A stretch of 64,000 nt of DNA, taken from Acidobacteriaceae bacterium (GTDB lineage Bacteria; Acidobacteriota; Terriglobia; Terriglobales; Acidobacteriaceae). The stretch covers positions 141,948 through 205,947 of the forward strand of contig PMHV01000059.1 of assembly GCA_003156805.1 (NCBI GenBank), given 5' to 3'. Shown here piece by piece: positions 44,878-51,840 of this stretch. Numbering within the stretch: position 1 is the first letter of the stretch; each line of letters opens with the position of its first letter. The notes under the pieces are model-generated. The model worked only from the letters and a program-made list of their open reading frames with translations. It did no database searches and had not been told where the DNA came from. Position numbers and translations under genes: made by a program.

Positions 44878-45039
44878 GAAACAGAAGCCATTACATAGAC
44901 TCCGCAAGGCACTGCGCCTGCCCTTGCTCCACGCCAGTCCTGATTTTCCGTGGCGCAAGGCTTCCAGCGCTGCGATAGAGACGAGGGGTACTATGGAACG
45001 CGTCGAAGCAAACACCCGTTCGCAAAGGAGGAAATGCAA

Positions 45040-45459
45040 ATGCCCACACCAGAAGAAGCAGTAAAAGGAACGCTCGAAGTCAACAAGCAATACCAGGACG
45101 AGATAAAGATCGTTATCAACCTTGTCACCGCCAGCCTTGTTCTTCCGATTGTGTTCCTCAAGAATATCCTTGGACTCGAGCCGGCAGAGATCAAAGGCCA
45201 CCTATGCCCCATGGCCTACATATCTTGGGTCTCGCTGGGGATATCGCTGTTTCTTTGCATTGGGTTCTATTTCTTTTCTACGAAGTTCACGAAAGCTCTG
45301 TACGGCCTGTACGAAGAGAAAGAGCAGGAACGTCACGAGAAACCAGGCACTATCAAAGATCAGACGGAAACCTGGCGTGACTGGATGGGCGTGGCAGCGG
45401 CTGTGTTCGCCGTTGTTGGACTGCTCTCGCTACTCATTTTCTTCGTGGGAGCACTCTAG
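45040..45459 (+). CDS. Small membrane protein of unknown function
   Basis: This 139-residue protein has three predicted membrane helices: I-V-I-N-L-V-T-A-S-L-V-L-P (about 20-40), Y-I-S-W-V-S-L-G-I-S-L-F-L (about 55-80) and V-A-A-A-V-F-A-V-V-G-L-L (about 115-138). A strong AAGGAGG site (45024-45030) lies 9 bases before the ATG at 45040, which is preferred over the ATG two codons upstream. No family is recognised. The charged loop between helices 2 and 3 (K-E-Q-E-R-H-E-K-P-G) is likely cytoplasmic. The gene appears to stand alone between the PilZ-GAF-Sel1 gene and amrS. Confidence 0.75.
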   Translation: MPTPEEAVKGTLEVNKQYQDEIKIVINLVTASLVLPIVFLKNILGLEPAEIKGHLCPMAYISWVSLGISLFLCIGFYFFSTKFTKALYGLYEEKEQERHEKPGTIKDQTETWRDWMGVAAAVFAVVGLLSLLIFFVGAL

Positions 45460-45558
45460 AACCATGGGAGCGAGAGCCTTGCGGCCTTCGTGGCCGCTAC
45501 GAAATGAGGGCTTTAGCCCCCAAGGGCACTGCCGTTAGAATAAAGACAGAAGCCTTCC

Positions 45559-46710
45559 ATGCCGGCCTTACGCGACATTCTCGACCAGCGCGTCCGCGAA
45601 GCCGATTCGCATCTCTACGACAAGCTCGAGAACAATCGCGTGCGCTGCTTCTCTTGCGGACACTGCTGCCCCATCCCCGAAGGCCAGCCCGGAGTCTGCA
45701 AAGTCCGCTACAACCGCGGCGGCGTGCTTTACGCCCCTTGGGGATACGTCGGCGGAACCCAATGCGATCCCATCGAGAAGAAGCCCTTCTTCCACGCCTA
45801 TCCCGGAGCTCTCGCCTACAGTTTCGGCATGTTGGGTTGCGATCTGCACTGCGGCTATTGTCAGAATTGGGTGACCTCGCAGGCCTTGCGCGATCCCAGT
45901 GCAGTCTCGCCGCCGCTCGATGTCACGCCCGAATTGCTGGTCCGCGACGCCATCGCGCAAGGCGCAAAAGTCTTGGTTAGCACTTACAACGAGCCTCTCA
46001 TCACCAGCGAATGGGCCGTCGCCGTTTTCAAAGAAGCAAAAGCCGCCGGCCTGCTGACCGGATTTGTCTCGAACGGCAACGGCACGCCGCAAGTTCTCGA
46101 ATACCTGCGCCCCTGGCTCGACCTCTACAAAGTCGATCTCAAGAGTTTCGACGATCGCCACTATCACGAACTCGGCGGACGCATCGCTCCCATCCTCGAT
46201 AGCATCCGCCGCATTTATCAGATGGGGCTGTGGCTCGAAATTGTCACTCTGCTCATTCCCGGCTTCAACGACTCGCCCGATGAATTGCGCGGCCTCACCG
46301 AATTCCTCGCCGGCATCTCGCCCGACATTCCCTGGCACGTGACCGCGTTTCACGCGGACTACAAGATGAGCGACCGCCGCGACACGCAGCCTGAGGATTT
46401 GCTGCGCGCCGTCGAAATCGGCCGCCAGGCCGGGCTTCGCTACATCTACGCAGGCAACCTGCCCGGCAAGGTCGGCGCATGGGAAGACACGCGCTGTCCG
46501 CAATGCAGCGAAACGCTGATCAAGCGTCATAGCTATTTGATCGAAGATTATCGTCTGACTCCTGGGGACGAAACGGGCTCGGGCCGCTGCCCGCGCTGCG
46601 CGTATCGGATTCCGGGCCGCTGGGCCGCGCACTATGAAGGACAAATCGCCTTTCGTCCGTTTGTTCCGGGGCGCGGTTCTTCTTTAGTTGGGATCACGGG
46701 TCGGCGGTAA
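45559..46710 (+). CDS. amrS: AmmeMemoRadiSam-type radical SAM enzyme
   Basis: This 383-residue radical SAM protein has Cys94-x3-Cys98-x2-Cys101 (G-C-D-L-H-C-G-Y-C-Q-N-W) for the 4Fe-4S cluster. The N-terminal C-x2-C-x2-C-C region (F-S-C-G-H-C-C-P-I-P-E-G) and C-terminal Cys pairs (R-C-P-Q-C, R-C-P-R-C) match the AmrS group, usually found with Memo and AMMECR1 proteins. Those partners are not in the window. Its substrate is unknown in the family. The stop codon overlaps the next ATG (TAATG), suggesting translational coupling with the small protein downstream. Confidence 0.9.
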   Translation: MPALRDILDQRVREADSHLYDKLENNRVRCFSCGHCCPIPEGQPGVCKVRYNRGGVLYAPWGYVGGTQCDPIEKKPFFHAYPGALAYSFGMLGCDLHCGYCQNWVTSQALRDPSAVSPPLDVTPELLVRDAIAQGAKVLVSTYNEPLITSEWAVAVFKEAKAAGLLTGFVSNGNGTPQVLEYLRPWLDLYKVDLKSFDDRHYHELGGRIAPILDSIRRIYQMGLWLEIVTLLIPGFNDSPDELRGLTEFLAGISPDIPWHVTAFHADYKMSDRRDTQPEDLLRAVEIGRQAGLRYIYAGNLPGKVGAWEDTRCPQCSETLIKRHSYLIEDYRLTPGDETGSGRCPRCAYRIPGRWAAHYEGQIAFRPFVPGRGSSLVGITGRR

Positions 46711-47342
46711 TGGGCGGTGTGCAACAATACTCAGCGATGCGGAAGGCCGCCATTTTCATTTTCGTTGTTGCTTTGCTATTGCTGGTTTCATTGGCGTGGT
46801 CTCCGCGCGATTTTCTCACCCGCCGTCTGGCCGCCGCCATGATCAATGATTCTTCCGTCTTCAGGACCACGCAGCGATATTCGTTGCGCATAGGCATGGT
46901 CTCGAACGCCGACTACCTCTCGCCCGAGTCCCTGGTGCTGCAACATCGCGGGTGGATTTCCGCCGCTGGCAAGAAGTGCCCGCAGAATGTCGCCCCGCCG
47001 CCTTGCTGGGATGTCACTCTTACGCCGTCTGGGGTGGACACGTTTCGCTCCCTGATCGCGCCCGATGACGCTGGCAAGGAGTTGTTGAGCATTCCGGTTG
47101 TGAAAAGAGAACTGGTGAGCATCGGCGGCATCAGCAAGCAAGGCAAATTCGCCGATGTGGATTTCACCTGGAAGTGGGTTCCGCTCAATGAAGTCGGCGC
47201 CGCCATCTACTCCGGCGATCTGCGTTACAGATCGACCGTCAGCTTCCGTATTTACGACGACGGATGGAGAATCGTGGAAAGTAGCCGCCACTACGGCCAG
47301 AACATTGACGAAGCTCTTAAAAGCGCTGACCCTGCCCCATAG
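46710..47342 (+). CDS. Hypothetical membrane-anchored or secreted protein coupled to amrS
   Basis: This 210-residue protein has an N-terminal hydrophobic segment (A-I-F-I-F-V-V-A-L-L-L-L-V) acting as signal or anchor. A soluble domain with one Cys pair (C-P-Q-N-V-A-P-P-P-C) follows and ends in a conserved-looking W-R-I-V-E-S-S-R-H-Y segment. The TAATG overlap with amrS supports the start at 46710, although the ATG at 46737 gives a more usual n-region (M-R-K-A). No family was recognised. Its size and beta-rich pattern suggest a periplasmic domain. Confidence 0.75.
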   Translation: MGGVQQYSAMRKAAIFIFVVALLLLVSLAWSPRDFLTRRLAAAMINDSSVFRTTQRYSLRIGMVSNADYLSPESLVLQHRGWISAAGKKCPQNVAPPPCWDVTLTPSGVDTFRSLIAPDDAGKELLSIPVVKRELVSIGGISKQGKFADVDFTWKWVPLNEVGAAIYSGDLRYRSTVSFRIYDDGWRIVESSRHYGQNIDEALKSADPAP

Positions 47343-47427
47343 GCGGGATCGGCCACAACACGCACATGCTATGAATTTGTTTGCGACAAACTCCGCAATG
47401 TATAACCTGCTCCCTGCAAGGAAAACC

Positions 47428-49647
47428 ATGGCCACATCGAAACGGTTTTCGTTATCCGCTGTCGTTCTCTATCCCGCATTGTTTGGCTCAGCGCTGTTCT
47501 GTTCAACGTTGTTCTGTTCGATCTCGTTCTGTTCAACGGCGCCCGCCGCTGCGGACGGCAAGTCCAGGCTTACGCTGGATGACTTTTTCAACTCAGTCGA
47601 GTTTCCCGCGGTCGAACTCTCACCCGACGGCAACTCGGTGGTGATTGCCACGGAGCGGGCGGACTGGGACCAGCAGATTTTTCGCAGCGACTTGTGGCTC
47701 TATCGTTCCGATGATAAAGCTGCATCTGATAAAACTGGATCGCTGATCCAGTTGACGCAGTCCGGTCACGATACCGATCCGAAGTGGTCGCCCGATGGCC
47801 GCTGGATCGCTTTCTTGTCCGAGCGCAAGCCATCTTCCGGCAAGGACGCCGACTCCGACGACGACTCGGACACGAAGGATGAAGGCGTCAACCAGATTTA
47901 TCTGATCTCTCCCAACGGCGGCGAAGCCTTCGCGGTTACGCAGGGAGAAGAAGAGGTTCACACCTTTTCCTGGTCCGCCGATGCGCAAACTCTTTATTTC
48001 GCTACGCGCAATCCCTGGACGAAGACGCAAAAAGACGATTACAGAAAAGAGTGGAAAGACGTTGTGCAATATCGCACCGCCGAGCGCGGCGACACCATCT
48101 TCGCGCTCGATCTGGCTGCGGCTTTAGCGCGTCACGCCGCTGCGCCGGCCAGAGAGCAGGATGATAAAAAGCGGCGCGACTCGGAAAAAGAGCCGGACCT
48201 TACGCCCGGAACCCGCGTCATCGCGGCCTCGCCTCTGCGTGTGGAAGATATTGTCACTTCACCCGACGGAAGCAAGCTCGCCTTCGTCAGTAACTCGATC
48301 AACCGACGGTACGAAAAATTGGAAGACGTGGAAATCTACGCGGTCGATCTGGCCGATGCGTCCCCCGATCACGTGCCGCGCCGCCTCACCCAGAATCAAG
48401 CGTTCGAGGGAAATCTGCGCTGGGCGGTCGACAGCCGCCATGTGTTTTTCACCGTCGAAGGCGGAGACGTCAGCGGCCCTTATCGCGACCTGCAGCCGCA
48501 CCTCTACTGGGTTGACAGCACAAGCGGCGCAGTCGAGCAGTGGAGCAAAGACTTCACAGGTGAAATCGTTGCCTACGCCACCTACGGCAATGGTGCGGTC
48601 GCGGCCGCCCGTCTCGGTACCGAAGTCCAAATGTACGCCGGTTCTCATCCCTCCAACTCTTTGCAAAAAGTTGATGGCTGGGACGGAACCTACGAAAAAC
48701 TTTCAACCGGACTGCGCTCCCTGCGCGTTGCCTTCGTCTACTCATCTCTGACGCGTCCCGCCGAGGTCTATCTCGCCGAAGGTTCGAACCTGCTGCAAAG
48801 CGCCCGTCCCATTACCGCATTCAACAAACTCTTCACCGAGCGCGATCTTCCGCAAGGCAAGCCTTACCGGTGGAAGGCCGACGACGGCACAACCGTTGAG
48901 GGCATGTTGATCTATCCTCCGGGGAAGTTTGAGGCCAGGCATCTGCCCATGTTCACGTTCATTCACGGCGGTCCTGCCGACGCCGACGGCAACCACTTCG
49001 AGGCCGATTGGTATCAATGGGCCGCGCTCGCCGCGACCAACGGATGGCTGGTGTTTGAGCCGAATTATCGCGGGTCTACGGGATACGGCGACAAATTTCT
49101 CATGCAGATTGTTCCTGTGATCGTCTCGCGTCCGGGCAAAGACATTCTCGAAGGCGTCGATGCGCTGGTGAAAGATGGCATCGCCGACGCCGATCATCTC
49201 GCCGTGGGCGGCTACAGCTACGGCGGCTACATGACCAACTGGCTCATTACCCAAACCACGCGCTTTAAGGCCGCAGTTACCGGAGCGGGCGCGGTGGAGC
49301 ATGTTGGCAACTGGGGCAACGACGATACCACTTTCGACGACGCTTACTTTCTCGGCGGACGTCCGTGGGAAGCGCAGCAGCGCTATCACGACGAGGCCGC
49401 AATCTTTCAAATCGATAAGGTGCGCACGCCTACGCACATGGTCGCCGGCGCCGACGACATCCGCGTCGCGGTGCTGGAAGATTATCTGCTCGAACATGCG
49501 CTGTATTCGCTGGGCATTCCCAACAAGCTGCTGATCTTTCCCGGCGAAGGCCATTCACTGGCGAAGAATCCGTGGCACGGGAGGATCAAAGTGCGGGAAG
49601 AATTAAAGTGGCTGCAAAAATACGGCGGCGTGCCGGCAGCGAACTGA
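47428..49647 (+). CDS. S9 family serine peptidase (prolyl oligopeptidase / acylaminoacyl peptidase type)
   Basis: This 739-residue secreted peptidase has a WD40-like beta-propeller (about 45-460) and a C-terminal alpha/beta hydrolase with G-G-Y-S-Y-G-G (Ser597), A-G-A-D-D (Asp677 or 676) and G-E-G-H-S (His709). It cleaves short peptides. An aagga site 8 bases before the ATG at 47428 favours that start over in-frame ATGs upstream. The signal-peptide core is itself a 15-bp array (47488-47547; S-A-L-F-C / S-T-L-F-C / S-I-S-F-C), leaving three Cys in the hydrophobic stretch. A degraded copy of the 3' end of such a gene lies at 50819. Confidence 0.92.
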   Translation: MATSKRFSLSAVVLYPALFGSALFCSTLFCSISFCSTAPAAADGKSRLTLDDFFNSVEFPAVELSPDGNSVVIATERADWDQQIFRSDLWLYRSDDKAASDKTGSLIQLTQSGHDTDPKWSPDGRWIAFLSERKPSSGKDADSDDDSDTKDEGVNQIYLISPNGGEAFAVTQGEEEVHTFSWSADAQTLYFATRNPWTKTQKDDYRKEWKDVVQYRTAERGDTIFALDLAAALARHAAAPAREQDDKKRRDSEKEPDLTPGTRVIAASPLRVEDIVTSPDGSKLAFVSNSINRRYEKLEDVEIYAVDLADASPDHVPRRLTQNQAFEGNLRWAVDSRHVFFTVEGGDVSGPYRDLQPHLYWVDSTSGAVEQWSKDFTGEIVAYATYGNGAVAAARLGTEVQMYAGSHPSNSLQKVDGWDGTYEKLSTGLRSLRVAFVYSSLTRPAEVYLAEGSNLLQSARPITAFNKLFTERDLPQGKPYRWKADDGTTVEGMLIYPPGKFEARHLPMFTFIHGGPADADGNHFEADWYQWAALAATNGWLVFEPNYRGSTGYGDKFLMQIVPVIVSRPGKDILEGVDALVKDGIADADHLAVGGYSYGGYMTNWLITQTTRFKAAVTGAGAVEHVGNWGNDDTTFDDAYFLGGRPWEAQQRYHDEAAIFQIDKVRTPTHMVAGADDIRVAVLEDYLLEHALYSLGIPNKLLIFPGEGHSLAKNPWHGRIKVREELKWLQKYGGVPAAN
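47488..47547 (+). repeat. 15-bp-period in-frame array (4 units) in the S9 peptidase signal peptide
   Basis: Units tcagcgctgttctgt, tcaacgttgttctgt, tcgatctcgttctgt and tcaacggcgcccgcc. The repeat builds the hydrophobic core of the export signal. Confidence 0.85.
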
Positions 49648-49661
49648 TTCCCTTGTTCCCT

Positions 49662-49728
49662 TGTCATGCTGAGCGAAGCGGTGAGGATCGTTTTGCGATC
49701 CTCACCGCGCAGTCGAAGCATCCCTACC
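49662..49728 (+). repeat. Hairpin repeat, left copy
   Basis: It starts tgtcatgctgagcgaagcgg and ends gtcgaagcatccctacc. The centre is a perfect stem, gcggtgaggatcg / cgatcctcaccgc, around a ttttg loop. It follows the S9 peptidase stop by 15 bp and could also act as its terminator-like hairpin. Confidence 0.85.
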
Positions 49729-49782
49729 TAATCGCGTATCCATCCCCCTCCCAAATCCGGGGAAATCCGTCCCCCTCCGCGC

Positions 49783-49798
49783 TGTGACATCCGTCACA
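49783..49798. promoter_or_regulatory. CRP-like palindrome TGTGA-N6-TCACA
   Basis: TGTGACATCCGTCACA is a perfect match to the CRP/FNR-family consensus half-sites, extended by gc/gc on both sides. It lies 34 bp upstream of the likely ATG of the GIY-YIG gene and inside the inverted repeats. The functional link is inferred. Confidence 0.45.
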
Positions 49799-49831
49799 GC
49801 CAAGCAGCCCGAACGCTTCCATCATTCCCTC

Positions 49832-50170
49832 ATGCGCGACCCACGCTACTACTGTGCCTACATCATGGCGAGCCTGACCGGCACTTTGTACATCGGAGTG
49901 ACTGGCAACCTCCACCGCCGCGTCTTCCAGCACAAATTCCATCGCCACGAAGGCTTCACCTCCCGCTACGACGTGGTCCGTCTGCTCTATTGGGAATCCT
50001 ACGACGACGTCCACAAAGCCTTGGCCCGCGAGAAGCAACTGAAAGGATGGACGCGCGCCAAGAAAATCGCGTTGCTGGAACGCCGCAATCCGCAATGGAA
50101 GGACCTCGCTTCAGAGTGGTACCCCTGGATGCAGCCGACTGAAGGTAGGGATGCTTCGACTCCGCAGTGA
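49832..50170 (+). CDS. GIY-YIG single-domain nuclease
   Basis: This 112-residue protein is almost entirely a GIY-YIG domain. The first motif (Y-C-A-Y-I-M-A-S) pairs with T-L-Y-I-G-V-T-G-N, followed by the catalytic Arg region N-L-H-R-R-V-x-Q-H-K and a Glu in A-R-E-K-Q-L-K-G-W. It belongs to the small stand-alone group similar to YhbQ/UPF0213. The ATG at 49832 matches the normal family start; a GTG 48 bp upstream falls inside the CRP-like palindrome and is less likely. The 3' end of the gene runs into the right hairpin repeat, so the last codons derive from it. Confidence 0.85.
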   Translation: MRDPRYYCAYIMASLTGTLYIGVTGNLHRRVFQHKFHRHEGFTSRYDVVRLLYWESYDDVHKALAREKQLKGWTRAKKIALLERRNPQWKDLASEWYPWMQPTEGRDASTPQ

Positions 50171-50210
50171 GGCCCGCTTCGCGCCCCTCACCGCTCCGCT
50201 CAGCATGACA
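50144..50210 (-). repeat. Hairpin repeat, right (inverted) copy
   Basis: Its reverse complement starts tgtcatgctgagcggagcgg and ends gtcgaagcatccctacc, aligned base for base in length with the left copy. The middle stem differs (gcggtgaggggcgc against gcgggcctcactgc) but is still self-complementary apart from two mismatches and a wobble. A further 10-bp inverted pair, gaaggtaggg at 50141-50150 and ccctaccttc at 50246-50255, surrounds this copy. Confidence 0.85.
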
Positions 50211-50583
50211 CTCGCCGTTGGGATCACTCGTGCGCCGCGTGTTCGCCCTACCTTCTGGTCTGCCGTTGTGGATTCTGCGATGAAATAAAGTTTGCGCCGG
50301 TGTTCTCTGCGAGGGATGGTTTCTCCTGGCAAGCACTGAAAATGGGTATACCCCCCACCCCCCTGGTATTTAAGAATCATGAGGTTAGCAAGAAATTCTC
50401 CGCAAAATACGGTTTTCAAAGAACTTAGATATCAAAATCTAGAAAACAAAGCGCTTAGAACGCTGCGCTTTGGTCTCTGGGTGACCGTCACGGCCTCGAC
50501 AATGATCGCGCAAATAAATGGTGGGCGCAAGGTTGGATGTCACACGAGGGTGTGGAAAAAATGCGTCCATATATACTGTGCAA
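50211..50583. other. Intergenic region, locally AT-rich, no gene seen
   Basis: About 370 bp between the right hairpin repeat and the antitoxin-like gene. It contains a C-run (50350-50365) and an AT-rich stretch (50376-50460) that contrasts with the surrounding GC-rich DNA. It also has a short inverted repeat CACAC-GAGG-GTGTG (50541-50554) near the next gene. Confidence 0.5.
50541..50577 (+). promoter_or_regulatory. Candidate promoter/operator of the antitoxin-like gene
   Basis: TATACT at 50572-50577 ends six bases before the ATG at 50584, which would give a leaderless message; no Shine-Dalgarno site is present. The inverted repeat CACAC-N4-GTGTG at 50541-50554 overlaps the expected -35 region and fits an autoregulatory operator. 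No good -35 box is visible. Confidence 0.35.
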
Positions 50584-50805
50584 ATGAATCTTATTCTGTC
50601 GCTCGACGATAAGCTTCTAGCTCGCGCCCGCAGGAAGGCCGAAGGGCTCGGCAAGGGTCTCGATGAGTTGGTGAGCGATTACTTGCGCTCGATAGTCGAC
50701 GGAGACGATGCTGAGCGCAGCATTGAGGAGTTCAAGCGACTTTCAGGTCAAGGCGACTCGCGCGGCTGGCGGTTCGATCGCGGCGAGGTTCGCGGGCGCT
50801 CGTAG
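50584..50805 (+). CDS. Antitoxin-like small protein (ribbon-helix-helix/VapB type), without visible toxin
   Basis: This 73-residue protein begins M-N-L-I-L-S-L-D-D-K-L-L-A-R-A-R, a short beta strand then helix typical of RHH-type antitoxins that partner PIN-domain toxins. The acidic tail with S-R-G-W-R-F-D-R-G-E-V-R-G resembles their toxin-binding end. The ATG at 50584 is chosen because the fold starts there. No PIN toxin follows; the next 200 bp hold only a peptidase gene remnant. It may be an orphan antitoxin or regulate a distant toxin. Confidence 0.7.
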   Translation: MNLILSLDDKLLARARRKAEGLGKGLDELVSDYLRSIVDGDDAERSIEEFKRLSGQGDSRGWRFDRGEVRGRS

Positions 50806-50818
50806 TTCTGCGGTATCA

Positions 50819-50916
50819 ATTTTTCTGGGCGGCGGCCACGAGCTAGGCGGGAATTCGTGGCGCGGCAGGATCAGGTGCGGGAAGGGTTGAAATGCCTGCC
50901 GAGGTACGGAGGTGTG
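50819..50916 (+). pseudogene. Decayed copy of an S9 peptidase 3' end
   Basis: The translation I-F-L-G-G-G-H-E-L-G-G-N-S-W-R-G-R-I matches the intact peptidase's I-F-P-G-E-G-H-S-L-A-K-N-P-W-H-G-R-I (49537 onward). After a one-base deletion the nucleotide match continues through the codons for K-W-L-Q-K-Y-G-G-V. By hand alignment about 70% of bases agree. The rest of the gene is absent. It lies in the same orientation as the intact gene, with the GIY-YIG element and the antitoxin-like gene between. Confidence 0.7.
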
Positions 50917-51016
50917 ACAGGCGGGGAACCGAGCGGTAGGTGAGGCTCGGATTGGGGCGCAAGCAGGGAGGGCTTTTTCCGCGCGGCTTTGGCGGAGCCG
51001 AACCTAAGACGTCGCG

Positions 51017-51712
51017 TTATATACACTGCATCCTAAGTCCAACGTCAAACATCTTTTCTTCTTCGTCAAACCACTTGCCGCAGAACACGACCTCCAGTTT
51101 GTACCTCCTCGGATGGGCGTTTGCAGCCGCGGCTACGAGATGAAGGCGGTAGGTGCCCGACCTAAGCAGGTGCCCGCCCGTATTAGGCGGAAACTCCACG
51201 TCCAAGGCAAGTACGGCGTCTTGTTGCGGGATGCCTGGTAGGTCTTCAGATAGGGAGTTCTTGTAGAGAGGGTCCGTTACGTGGCCCACATCACAAAATA
51301 CGGGTGGCATGTGTGGTAAAAGTACGGGCAATGTGGCGCTTCTTCTGTAGGACCAATTCAGATTCATCGGTGCAAATCGGCTGACATCTTCCAATCCTGC
51401 CGCGGTAACGCGCTCAATGCTCGCCAGGAAGACCTGAACATCGTGCGCGGCAGTATTGCCGCGGTTTTGTATGGCTAGCCGGAAGTAGTAAACGCTGGCT
51501 GGGTTCGCCACTTTCAGTCCGCGCCATACAGTTTTCTCTGAATACGGACGGCCCACTCGAGCTTTTAATGACAGCTTCGGGCGAACAAACGAGCCCTTTA
51601 TTTCTTCGCCCCAAACAGCGAGGATGAGCGCGATGACGACCGTCCCGACCGTGCCAACGGCTGTCAGCCATTCAGGGGTGAGTAGCCTCGGGATCCATGC
51701 TGGAATGTACAT
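51017..51712 (-). CDS. Hypothetical protein with one N-terminal membrane helix
   Basis: This 231-residue protein of unknown family has a membrane helix (L-T-A-V-G-T-V-G-T-V-V-I-A-L-I-L-A-V, about 13-32). A beta-rich soluble domain follows, containing F-R-L-A-I-Q-N-R-G-N-T-A-A-H-D-V-Q-V-F, a pattern seen in Ig-like folds. The ATG at 51712 (M-Y-I-P-A-W-I-P) places the helix at the N-terminus; an upstream in-frame ATG would add 18 residues. It is surrounded by repeats and remnants, so this 49.6-51.8 kb stretch may be accessory DNA. Confidence 0.65.
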   Translation of the reverse strand: MYIPAWIPRLLTPEWLTAVGTVGTVVIALILAVWGEEIKGSFVRPKLSLKARVGRPYSEKTVWRGLKVANPASVYYFRLAIQNRGNTAAHDVQVFLASIERVTAAGLEDVSRFAPMNLNWSYRRSATLPVLLPHMPPVFCDVGHVTDPLYKNSLSEDLPGIPQQDAVLALDVEFPPNTGGHLLRSGTYRLHLVAAAANAHPRRYKLEVVFCGKWFDEEEKMFDVGLRMQCI

Positions 51713-51811
51713 GGTCAACTTGCACGCAATGGTAGCACCGGCACGGAAAGGGCGTAAGGGGGTCACGAGCGGTCGTAGCCGTTTTGACAGCCTACCGTTC
51801 GCTTTCTCGGT

Positions 51812-51839
51812 ACTCGGGACTCGCTGCTCGGGACTCGCC
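51812..51839. repeat. Heptamer repeat, 4 units
   Basis: Units actcggg, actcgct, gctcggg and actcgcc lie directly beside the 3' end of the amidase gene. Confidence 0.6.
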
Positions 51840-51840
51840 G

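Larger units (their letters stand above)
49662..50210. mobile_element. Candidate GIY-YIG-associated element bracketed by 67-bp inverted hairpin repeats
   Basis: A 67-bp sequence at 49662-49728 recurs inverted at 50144-50210 with equal length. The outer 19 and inner 21 bases match with only one or two differences. The middle differs in sequence but stays palindromic in both copies. The only gene between is the GIY-YIG nuclease. The layout resembles REP doublets around a RAYT transposase, but with another nuclease fold. Mobility is inferred and no target-site duplication was identified. Confidence 0.5.

Noticed and set aside
50379..50612. 77-codon open frame before the antitoxin-like gene
   Set aside because: No ribosome binding site, overlaps the AT-rich spacer and the promoter palindrome, and resembles no protein family.
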